Source: JARLFX01 sp036404255 | GTDB taxonomy: Bacteria > Acidobacteriota > Terriglobia > Terriglobales > Acidobacteriaceae | Assembly (NCBI GenBank): GCA_036404255.1 | Contig: DASWOP010000065.1 | Coordinates: 1-21,756, forward strand | Length of the DNA stretch: 21,756 nt | Direction of reading: 5' to 3' | Part shown: piece after piece, positions 1 through 6,459 of the stretch | Numbering within the stretch: the first letter of the stretch is position 1 | How the letters are laid out: every line of letters starts with the position of its first letter | Program-made: the position numbers and the translations under genes | Notes under the pieces: generated by a model | What the model was told of the DNA's origin: nothing | Database searches by the model: none | Seen by the model: only the letters and a program-made list of their open reading frames with translations

Positions 1-359
1 CTCCGGAAGTAGAAGCCCTCGTCCTCGAGATCATTGACCGCGTCGCCGATAAGTGGACAATGCTTGTGCTGGAGGCGCTGGAGGAACATGGCATCCTCCG
101 CTTCACCCGTCTCGGCGAAATGATCCCCGATGTGAGCCAGAAGATGCTGACCAAAACCCTGCGCCAGATGGAGAGTGACGGCTTTGTGACCCGCACCATC
201 TACCCCGTCGTGCCACCAAAGGTGGAGTACCAACTCACACCGCTGGGCCGCAGTCTGGGCGCGGCTTTTTGCGGCGTGTGGATCTGGGCCGAAGCGCACC
301 ACGATGAGGTTGAGAGTGCCCGGACTGCCTTCCGAGCCAGGCAACAGGCGGCGTCATAA
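1..359 (+). CDS. HxlR-family winged-helix transcriptional regulator (5' end outside window)
   Basis: This is the 3' part of a helix-turn-helix regulator; its reading frame is already open at the left edge, so the true start lies outside. About 118 residues are visible. The sequence follows the HxlR/DUF24 pattern closely: a DKWTMLVLEAL stretch, RFTRLGEMIPDVSQKML as the recognition helix region, TLRQMESDGFVTRT, then the wing PPKVEYQLTPLGRSL. HxlR proteins are cytoplasmic DNA-binding regulators, often responding to aldehydes, electrophiles or redox stress, and usually control an adjacent gene that here would lie to the left. The ATG at position 60 is internal to the conserved domain and is not the start. 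The stop codon is only 7 bp from the stop of the convergent phosphatidyltransferase gene. The family call is firm; the target is unknown. Confidence 0.93.
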   Translation, partial: PEVEALVLEIIDRVADKWTMLVLEALEEHGILRFTRLGEMIPDVSQKMLTKTLRQMESDGFVTRTIYPVVPPKVEYQLTPLGRSLGAAFCGVWIWAEAHHDEVESARTAFRARQQAAS

Positions 360-366
360 GCCTTCG

Positions 367-951
367 TTACTGGGCAGTCGGCATAGAAGCGCTCGATGTC
401 GTGTTGAGCCGACGCACCATAATCCACATGTATTCAGCCGCGGAAGCAATGGCGCAATATGCTGTGATATGCAGCAACCAGTTGCGCAGCGTGTGCGTTG
501 CCAGCGAAGCATGAATTGGATCGATCATGACCAGCGCCAAAGTCAGGATCTGGATACAGGTGTTGAGTTTGCCAAATAGACTCGGCCGGAACTCTCGTAA
601 CGTATGCGTAGCAAACAGCACAGTACCAATCAGTACCAGCCCCAGGTCCCGGCTGAAGACCAATATGGTCACATAGCGCGGCACCAGTCCCACATGCGTG
701 AACACCAGAAACAGCGTAGAAAGCAGAAGTTTATCTGCAATGGGATCCAGATAGAGTCCCAGTGCCGTCTGCTGTTTCAGCCAACGAGCCAGCAGACCAT
801 CCAGCCCATCGCTTACTCCCGCCAGCGCAAACAGAACGAACGCCGTTTTAAAACGCGCATCCAGAATGGCAAGCACGAGAAATGGAATGATAAAGAGGCG
901 AAGCAGCGTGAGCAGATTGGGTGCAGCGCGAAACTGGCGAAGGATAGGCAT
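367..951 (-). CDS. CDP-alcohol phosphatidyltransferase family membrane protein (PgsA- or cardiolipin-synthase-like)
   Basis: A 194-residue, strongly hydrophobic membrane protein with the full CDP-alcohol phosphotransferase signature DG-x2-AR-x8-G-x3-D-x3-D, seen as DGLLAR, then G and the two Asp of LDPIAD (about residues 50-72). These Asp residues bind the metal ions that activate the CDP-diacylglycerol headgroup exchange. The length and the N-terminal PNLLTLLRL fit bacterial PgsA (phosphatidylglycerophosphate synthase). The later pattern (FSRDLGLVLIG, then FGKLNTCIQ) also resembles CDP-alcohol-type cardiolipin synthases, so no symbol is given. It acts in phospholipid headgroup synthesis at the inner membrane. 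No clear Shine-Dalgarno precedes the ATG, but no better start exists before the conserved region. It converges on the HxlR gene with almost no spacer. The family is firm; the exact substrate is not. Confidence 0.85.
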   Translation of the reverse strand: MPILRQFRAAPNLLTLLRLFIIPFLVLAILDARFKTAFVLFALAGVSDGLDGLLARWLKQQTALGLYLDPIADKLLLSTLFLVFTHVGLVPRYVTILVFSRDLGLVLIGTVLFATHTLREFRPSLFGKLNTCIQILTLALVMIDPIHASLATHTLRNWLLHITAYCAIASAAEYMWIMVRRLNTTSSASMPTAQ

Positions 952-1445
952 TTTACGGAGTCGAACGGCCCGGATTCGGCAAAGTGTGCCAGAGACATCC
1001 TATCGCACTCCCGTGGCAAATGACCGCTCTTCTGGCCGCCGGCCCGTTCCTCGCTGCACAATGCGGCACGCAGCTACGGCTTAGAAGCCGGCGCCGAGGG
1101 GGCGACCAAGTTAGCCGAGAAAGGCGTTACAAGCGGCGTAGCGGCTCTGTAAATTCAACCACGGCATTGCCTCGGCAACTCGCCGCCCATACATTGCCAG
1201 CACAATCGATAGTAATCCCGTCCGGCTGTTCAGCCTACGCCCAGCAAATGGCGATCCAACAACCAAGCTACTCCCGATTCGGCACTCTCAGAACGAGCCT
1301 TCGGCAGCATTCCCGCACAACAAGAGGAGAGCAAACATACGCCCAGAAGTGTCCGGAGGCATATCATCACGTGCGCTCCCTATTTGCACTGGACGGGCAG
1401 GCGAATTAGACTGGAAAAGCTGCAACTCGCCCCACGGCGTAGCGC
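952..1445. other. Intergenic region without a supportable gene
   Basis: About 490 bp between the phosphatidyltransferase start and tRNA-Val. Open frames exist on the plus strand, but they translate into Arg/Ser/Gln-rich low-quality sequence without domain patterns or ribosome binding sites, so I call none. The stretch should contain the minus-strand promoter of the phosphatidyltransferase gene and the plus-strand promoter of the tRNA. Only a weak candidate for the latter is visible, and it is listed separately. No repeat or mobile-element signature was seen. Confidence 0.6.
1384..1412 (+). promoter_or_regulatory. Weak sigma-70-like promoter candidate for tRNA-Val
   Basis: TTGCAC (1384-1389) and TAGACT (1407-1412) are separated by 17 nt, with the tRNA beginning 33 nt after the -10 box. 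The boxes match consensus at only 3/6 and 4/6 positions, so this call rests mainly on spacing and location. Confidence 0.3.
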
Positions 1446-1522
1446 AGGCGCGTAGCTCAGTTGGTTAGAGCGCTACCTTGACACGGTAGAGGTCAGGAGT
1501 TCGAGTCTCCTCGTGCCTACCA
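1446..1522 (+). tRNA. tRNA-Val (anticodon GAC), CCA encoded
   Basis: A full cloverleaf can be folded by eye. The acceptor stem AGGCGCG (1446-1452) pairs with CGTGCCT (1512-1518) with one G-U pair. The D stem is GCTC/GAGC. The anticodon stem CTACC/GGTAG (1473-1477 and 1485-1489) encloses loop TTGACAC with anticodon GAC at 1480-1482. The T stem AGGAG/CTCCT holds loop TTCGAGT. The discriminator is A1519 and CCA is encoded at 1520-1522. It reads valine codons GUC and GUU. It appears complete and stands alone, with no adjacent tRNA or integrase. Confidence 0.97.
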
Positions 1523-1824
1523 TTCCCATCACAAACAAGCCACTTAGAAACTCACGCAATAGCATGTTGAGGCGCCATGGGTGTTAAACATTGGCATCCT
1601 TACTCTCCTGTGAGCAGAAGCAGGGCAACTATTCTTCAATAGCTTCGTGCTTTGTGTCATACCGGATGGATATGAATCTCCATTGTGGTTCGACCATTTC
1701 GACTATTTTGAGTGTCTGAGCAGCGGGACGTCCACGGTTTCCGGGAAACGAAAAGTCTTGTTGGAAATCTTCTTGCGCCAATCCTTAAAATACGCAGTCA
1801 TCCAACGCTGGAAGTGAATTGAAG

Positions 1825-1854
1825 TTGACTATGTACGAAGTCGGCGTCTATGAT
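1825..1854 (+). promoter_or_regulatory. Sigma-70-like promoter candidate
   Basis: TTGACT at 1825-1830 (5/6 of the -35 consensus) and TATGAT at 1849-1854 (5/6 of the -10 consensus) are separated by 18 nt. Transcription would begin near 1861 at the edge of an AT-rich tract and give a leader of roughly 370 nt before the porin ATG. This is the best promoter match I see in this intergenic region. The long leader leaves open a second, closer promoter or an unseen small transcript. Confidence 0.5.
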
Positions 1855-2091
1855 TCTCCTGAAATATTTTTGTTATTTTTGAAGTTTTGAAAATTTGAAG
1901 TAAGAGTTATAAGCCATTCCTGCTCTGGTGCTGCTCGCTGACCGGTACGGCAAGTTTGAGCTTCACCTAAATCTAAGCGATCGAGCGCGCTTTCAATAGT
2001 TGTGATGGATGAAATAGCCTTTTAGGTTCCAGGCCGGACATTCCTGTCTGCATAGGCTTTTGTCGCCATGTCTTGAATGCAGGGAATCATG

Positions 2092-2103
2092 GTAAACGCT
2101 TAC
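2092..2103. promoter_or_regulatory. LacI-family-like operator candidate
   Basis: GTAAACGCTTAC is an imperfect palindrome (10 of 12 positions symmetric) with a central CG. This arrangement is typical of operators bound by LacI/GalR-family sugar regulators. It lies 128 bp before the porin start codon, downstream of the promoter candidate, which would suit repression relieved by a pectin-derived sugar. No LacI-type gene is in the window. Inference from one short site. Confidence 0.35.
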
Positions 2104-2162
2104 GCACTGGTCGGACCACAAATCTTAGCAATTCCCTCAGGCTTCATACCTCTGTCTCTTTT

Positions 2163-2184
2163 CGCGCGATGCTTGCCTCGCGCG
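2163..2184 (+). promoter_or_regulatory. GC-rich stem-loop in the porin leader
   Basis: CGCGCGA (2163-2169) and TCGCGCG (2178-2184) form a perfect 7-bp stem with an 8-nt loop, 46 nt before the start codon. There is no T-tract after it, so it is not an obvious terminator. It may be an mRNA-stabilising or regulatory leader structure. Confidence 0.4.
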
Positions 2185-2215
2185 GCTTATACACGCCTGT
2201 TACTCACTTCTGAAA

Positions 2216-2229
2216 TGGAGAAAGCTCCA
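2216..2229 (+). promoter_or_regulatory. Ribosome binding site inside a small hairpin
   Basis: TGGAG (2216-2220) pairs perfectly with CTCCA (2225-2229) around an AAAG loop, ending 1 nt before the ATG. The GGAG Shine-Dalgarno is therefore within the stem. It supports the start at 2231 and could dampen initiation unless it is opened. Confidence 0.45.
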
Positions 2230-2230
2230 A

Positions 2231-4012
2231 ATGATACCTGTAAAAATTGATAGCACCACCAACCAACCCGTCACCTCGACGGTGTCGAATGTTCGACACG
2301 AGAGGCATACTTCAGTAAAACAATTTCTCGGACTCGCCATATTGACCGCGACCTGCCTCCCCGCTGGTCTCTTCGCACAGACGGCTACAGCTACCAAGCC
2401 CGACCCTCAACAGCAGATTCAAAAGCTTGAAGGCACACTGGAGAAGCTCCAGCAGACCCTTCAGTTGCAGCAGCAGGAGATTGAATCTCTCCGGCTCGAC
2501 CTGCAACAGGCTAAGGATCAGCCCGTAAAGCCGAGCGCTGTCACAAATCCTCCTGCTGCAACTCCAGCAGAGGCTAAAGAAGCCAATAGCATAGAAAATC
2601 GTCCGGCAGCTGACGCAGCAATCGCTGAGCGGGCTGAAGCAGCAAAGCCGGCTCAAAAGAGCACCAGTGAACGGCTCGATGCCTTGGAGAATCCTCTCGC
2701 GTTTCACTATAAAAAACTGCTGATCATCCCCGGTGGATTTCTGGCTGCGGAGAGCGTCTATCGCACTCGCAACGAAAACTCTGACATGGGCAGCAGCTTC
2801 AGCGAACTGCCGTTCGATGGCACCGCAAATGCTGGTCTCAGCGAGTTTCACATGAGCGCACGTGCTTCCCGCGCCTCGGTCATGATGAAGACGGACTACA
2901 AGAATGTCAAACTCACGGGTTTTGCCGAGATCGATTGGTACGGCGATACTGCCGCCAATGACATCAAGTCAAACAGCTACTCTCCTCGTCAACGCCAGCT
3001 ATGGGTTCGTCTGGATACAAAGAACGGCTGGAGCTTCACCGCCGGTCAGATGTGGAGCCTCATGGTCCGCCACAACCTTGGTATGGCGACAGGGCAGGAA
3101 GATAGCGCTCCTGGCGACCTGATCGAAGGCTCGTTCATCCTCGGCCATGTCTGGGAACGTCAGGCTGGCTTCCGTCTCGTAAAGAACTTCAACAATAAGG
3201 TGTGGCTGGGCGTCGCTGCTGAAAATCCGCAGACCACGTACAGCGTCACCAACGCACCGATTGATATGTTTGGCCTCTCTACCAGCACGAATGCTACCTC
3301 GCCATCCAGCGACGTAATCGCATACTCCGAAGGCGTTGCATCTGGCTTCTCCACTGATATTGCACCCGACCTGATCGCGAAGGCCAACTTCGAGCCCGGC
3401 TGGGGACACTATGAGATCAAGGCGATCTATCGCTTCTTCCGCACGCGCGAGAATGGCGTGACGTATAAGGCGTACGGTACCGGCCTTGGCTGGAGCACAA
3501 AGTCGCCCATCACCCGGAAGTTGGACTTCATCACCGAAGGTTTGGCCGGCGTTGGTATTGGCCGCTACTCATCCGGTGGTGGACCTGATATTACCCTGCA
3601 TCCTGATGGCAGCCCCGTTCCGATCCGCCAACTCCACGTCTCCAGCGGATTCGAGTACCGTCCTTACTCCAAACTGTCCTTGTTTGCCTACGAAGGTAAC
3701 GAATACTACCAGCGTGCAGCCTACGTGAACTCGAACGGACTTGGTGTTGGATACGGCAGCCCACTGACGAATAACAGCCAGTGCGAAGCAGAAGTACCCG
3801 GCTACAATCTCCCGGTCTGCACGGCGCAAAACCGTGACATCAACCAGGTGATTGGCGGCTTCTGGTACTCCTTCTTCAAGGGTCCTTACGGCACGATGAA
3901 GTACGGCATGAACTATGAGCATCTCCGCCGTAACACTTGGTACGCCGTTGGTGGTCAGCCTCAAGGACAGGACGACATCGTCATGACGTCGATCCGCTTT
4001 GTGCTGCCCTAA
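2231..4012 (+). CDS. DcaP-like outer-membrane porin/transporter with N-terminal coiled coil
   Basis: A 593-residue exported protein. After an unusually long polar N-terminus (residues 1-30) comes a hydrophobic signal core and a likely cleavage at LFA|Q (49/50). Residues about 58-96 form a Gln/Leu-rich coiled coil, followed by an Ala/Pro/Glu linker. From about residue 165 the sequence is beta-barrel-like: alternating aromatic and polar strands, a WVRLDTKNGW segment, AGQMWSLM, and repeated Tyr/Phe-Gly turns. The coiled coil before a barrel with the GQxWS element fits DcaP-family trimeric porins, which pass small solutes across the outer membrane. Two Cys late in the barrel (QCEAEV and PVCTAQ) could pair. 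The ATG is supported by GGAG at 2217-2220. The GH28 gene 63 nt downstream suggests uptake of pectic oligosaccharides. A generic porin remains possible. Confidence 0.75.
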   Translation: MIPVKIDSTTNQPVTSTVSNVRHERHTSVKQFLGLAILTATCLPAGLFAQTATATKPDPQQQIQKLEGTLEKLQQTLQLQQQEIESLRLDLQQAKDQPVKPSAVTNPPAATPAEAKEANSIENRPAADAAIAERAEAAKPAQKSTSERLDALENPLAFHYKKLLIIPGGFLAAESVYRTRNENSDMGSSFSELPFDGTANAGLSEFHMSARASRASVMMKTDYKNVKLTGFAEIDWYGDTAANDIKSNSYSPRQRQLWVRLDTKNGWSFTAGQMWSLMVRHNLGMATGQEDSAPGDLIEGSFILGHVWERQAGFRLVKNFNNKVWLGVAAENPQTTYSVTNAPIDMFGLSTSTNATSPSSDVIAYSEGVASGFSTDIAPDLIAKANFEPGWGHYEIKAIYRFFRTRENGVTYKAYGTGLGWSTKSPITRKLDFITEGLAGVGIGRYSSGGGPDITLHPDGSPVPIRQLHVSSGFEYRPYSKLSLFAYEGNEYYQRAAYVNSNGLGVGYGSPLTNNSQCEAEVPGYNLPVCTAQNRDINQVIGGFWYSFFKGPYGTMKYGMNYEHLRRNTWYAVGGQPQGQDDIVMTSIRFVLP

Positions 4013-4026
4013 ACAATTTGATTCCG

Positions 4027-4045
4027 CCCTGTGCTGGACACAGGG
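4027..4045 (+). terminator. Intergenic stem-loop between porin and GH28 genes
   Basis: CCCTGTG (4027-4033) and CACAGGG (4039-4045) form a perfect 7-bp stem with a 5-nt loop, 15 nt after the porin stop and followed by TCCTTT. It could be a leaky terminator or an RNA-processing/stabilising element that sets different levels for the two genes. The short broken T-run argues against a full terminator. Confidence 0.45.
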
Positions 4046-4075
4046 TCCTTTGCAATAGAGTTTCCGGAGGAAGAA

Positions 4076-6256
4076 ATGAAGAAATCGAATATGTATATCC
4101 CGAGAACGAAATCGCTTCTCGTGGCACTGATAGCAGGTGGAATGATCTCCACCGTGCTGACGGGATGCAGCGGCACCTCGTACAAGGCTCCCACCCAGGT
4201 GGTGCAGGTCGGAACATCGACTGCGATAGACCCCAATCTGCCGGCTGAACCATCGCTGCCGACCGACGCCCAGGTATGTTCCACCCTGTACGCGTCCGAC
4301 AGCCTCATCGCGCGTGTCGATGGCTCCTTGCCGCCCGAAGCCGATCCGTCGGTAGCGGGTGTTGGCGTTGCAGCCAGCGCAGCCACGACGAATCCTGACC
4401 AGGCACGTATCCAGGCCGCACTCGACGCTTGTGGTGCAGCGGTGAATACCGAGGTTGGCGCCACGATCGCAACGGCGGATGCCGCAGCCGTCGTAACCCA
4501 GACCGCAGCGCAGGTCGCAGCAGGCAATAAGTATATAAACATCTCTGGCGCTTCGGCCGAAGAGCTACGGAAGCCGGCGTACAAGGCATCCAAATTCGCA
4601 GTTCGCTTGGTTGTCAGCCAGACCATGAAGAATGGCGTCCTTATTGGTGGAAACTCCTTTATCAGCGGTCCCCTGGTTCTGCCTTCGGGCGTTACGCTAT
4701 GGGTTGATAAGGGTGTCACTCTCTTTGCCTCGCGCGATGTGATGCTCTACTCGCCTCTGGCCGTCGGTCCGTACTGCGGTAACGTTGCGGTGAGCGCGAC
4801 CAAGGCTGGAAGCTCTGGCAATTGCAGCGCATTTATTACGGGAACGAATCTGGTTAACTCCGCAGTTATGGGAGATGGCGCAATCAATGGCCGTGGCTAT
4901 GCTGAGATCGTCACGACCAACAAGCTCTATCCCATCATGAAGGTCGATCTGACCTGCTCGAACACCTACGCCGCATATGCCACGGCAACACAGGCTGTTC
5001 AGGGCACATCATGCGACGATGGTGGCACTTTCGTTGATCTGAAGTCATCCGCTCGCAATATGACCTGGTGGGATCTGGCGTACCTCGGCAACATGGTCGA
5101 AAACGGTACAACCGGAACATCCTCACAGTCTGTTCCTCGTCTGATGGTCTATAACTACGCGAAGAACCTGACACTCTATCGCATCACACTCAACAACAGC
5201 CCGAACTTCCATGTTGTGCCCAGCAGCGTTGATGGCTTCATTGTCTGGAGCGTCAAGGTGCAGACACCGTCTCTCGCTGCTTACCAAAACCCGTCGGGCA
5301 ACGGCAATCCGCTCTACACTGGCATCCTCTTTACTTCCGGTGGAGACGGCATTGAAGGCAACGTGAAAAACACTGATGCCTTTGATCCGGGTTCTGCAAG
5401 CAAGCTGACCTCGGTCGCACTGACCACGGGCAGTACCACAACCTCTTCCGCCAAGATTGCCTTCGACGGCTATCTGAAGAACTTCTTCTTCGTTCATAAC
5501 TACATCAGCACAGGTGATGACGATATGGCGCTGAAGGGAAGCAACAACCCTAGCATCACAGGCTCCAACTTGCCCGGCATCGACGGACAGCGCGGAGTCT
5601 TCTCTACGCTTCCCTACGGCATCGTCGTTGCTCATAACCACATCTACGCTGGCCACGGCATCTCGATCGGTTCTGAGACCAATGCCGGTGTCAGCAACGT
5701 GCATGTGTATGACAATAGCTTCGATAAAGGTGAAGAGGGGCTTCGGATCAAGTCGGACATCGCCCGCGGTGGTGAAGTCAAGAATATTTACTACGACAAC
5801 ATCTGCCTGCGTAACCTGGAGAATGCTCTCCTGTTCACGCCTTACTACAGCAGCAAGGCTCTGGGCACCAGCGGCGCTCTTTATCCAAACTTCCATGACC
5901 TTCATCTGAGCAACGTGAGCATTGAGGGCAAAACCGGCATAACCCTGCAGGGCTTCCAGGCAAGCCTCAACAACGATCAGTTTCCGCTCACGATGTCGTT
6001 GAACAATGTCATCGCCGTCACACCGTCCACCATCGCTCTCATTGATTCGGATGCCCAATTCACCCTGACTGGCCTCAATAGTCTGCCGCTCTTGACCGCG
6101 CCAGACAAACGGGTCACCGTGACGGGTACAACAGTGGAATTCACCGATCCCGCTGTCGTGCTCTCCACCGTCATCGATTGCAGCCAGGCTTACGTAGACT
6201 TCCCATCTCTGACCAGTCCGACCGGCACCAGCTGGCCGATACCGATCATCTACTAA
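4076..6256 (+). CDS. GH28-family polygalacturonase-like lipoprotein
   Basis: A 726-residue secreted lipoprotein. The start at 4076 has GGAGG at 4066-4070 and gives a proper signal ending in lipobox LTGC (Cys31); an upstream in-frame ATG at 4031 would bury the signal. Glycoside hydrolase family 28 enzymes hydrolyse alpha-1,4-galacturonan bonds by inversion on a right-handed beta-helix. The four family motifs are all present: NTD at 432-434, GDDD at 480-483, GHG at 526-528 and RIK at 557-559. Together these supply the catalytic Asp residues, the His and the substrate-binding Arg/Lys. INGRG before them is the usual helix element. The roughly 150 residues after the lipobox are Ala/Thr-rich and not part of the catalytic core, making the protein longer than typical family members. 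It is likely surface- or periplasm-anchored and co-expressed with the upstream porin. The exact pectic substrate (endo, exo, rhamnogalacturonan or xylogalacturonan) is not decided. Confidence 0.92.
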   Translation: MKKSNMYIPRTKSLLVALIAGGMISTVLTGCSGTSYKAPTQVVQVGTSTAIDPNLPAEPSLPTDAQVCSTLYASDSLIARVDGSLPPEADPSVAGVGVAASAATTNPDQARIQAALDACGAAVNTEVGATIATADAAAVVTQTAAQVAAGNKYINISGASAEELRKPAYKASKFAVRLVVSQTMKNGVLIGGNSFISGPLVLPSGVTLWVDKGVTLFASRDVMLYSPLAVGPYCGNVAVSATKAGSSGNCSAFITGTNLVNSAVMGDGAINGRGYAEIVTTNKLYPIMKVDLTCSNTYAAYATATQAVQGTSCDDGGTFVDLKSSARNMTWWDLAYLGNMVENGTTGTSSQSVPRLMVYNYAKNLTLYRITLNNSPNFHVVPSSVDGFIVWSVKVQTPSLAAYQNPSGNGNPLYTGILFTSGGDGIEGNVKNTDAFDPGSASKLTSVALTTGSTTTSSAKIAFDGYLKNFFFVHNYISTGDDDMALKGSNNPSITGSNLPGIDGQRGVFSTLPYGIVVAHNHIYAGHGISIGSETNAGVSNVHVYDNSFDKGEEGLRIKSDIARGGEVKNIYYDNICLRNLENALLFTPYYSSKALGTSGALYPNFHDLHLSNVSIEGKTGITLQGFQASLNNDQFPLTMSLNNVIAVTPSTIALIDSDAQFTLTGLNSLPLLTAPDKRVTVTGTTVEFTDPAVVLSTVIDCSQAYVDFPSLTSPTGTSWPIPIIY

Positions 6257-6270
6257 CCCCGCTTGTTAGC

Positions 6271-6346
6271 AATGCGCGGACTCAGCATCGCATCAGCCCG
6301 AATGGTTCGGGCTGATGCGAACACTGGATCCGCGCATTTACTTTTT
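6271..6346 (+). terminator. Strong nested-stem Rho-independent terminator after GH28
   Basis: An outer 10-bp stem, AATGCGCGGA (6271-6280) with TCCGCGCATT (6329-6338), encloses a perfect 15-bp stem, TCGCATCAGCCCGAA (6288-6302) with TTCGGGCTGATGCGA (6306-6320), on a 3-nt loop. A T-rich tail with TTTTT at 6342-6346 follows. It closes the porin/GH28 unit and shields the convergent gene. Confidence 0.88.
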
Positions 6347-6459
6347 AATATCATTGCAAAAGGATGAAATTCGGAAACAATCTCTCGACACCGTGTTGTC
6401 GCCCGATGACATGGCGAGCAGAGCATCTTCGCCGATGTTGAAGTTCCAGCCGAAGAGCT

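Larger units (their letters stand above)
1523..2230. other. Long non-coding leader region upstream of the porin gene
   Basis: About 700 bp with no convincing gene. It holds a good promoter candidate (1825-1854), a markedly AT-rich stretch (about 1859-1912) against a GC-richer background, an operator-like palindrome (2092-2103) and a GC-rich hairpin (2163-2184). A stop-free frame ending at 1817 is discussed under rejected items. The unusual length and the signals suggest regulated expression of the porin/GH28 pair. Confidence 0.6.

Noticed and set aside
604..1409. Overlapping plus-strand open frames of about 140 codons opposite and upstream of the phosphatidyltransferase gene
   Set aside because: They lie antisense to a clear gene or in low-quality Arg/Ser-rich sequence, without ribosome sites or recognisable domains.
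1446..1600. tRNA-Val as an integration site for a genomic island
   Set aside because: No integrase, no direct repeat of the tRNA 3' end that I could find in the window, and no other mobile-element genes nearby.
1621..1817. Stop-free plus-strand frame (includes PDGYESPLWFDHFDYFE, ends AVIQRWK) that looks protein-like
   Set aside because: It has no ATG, no ribosome site before the only GTG (1647), about 65 codons and no family I recognise. It could be a gene remnant, but I cannot support it.
5123..6058. A 311-codon minus-strand open frame across the GH28 gene
   Set aside because: It is antisense to a gene with all four GH28 catalytic motifs, and its own translation has no domain pattern.
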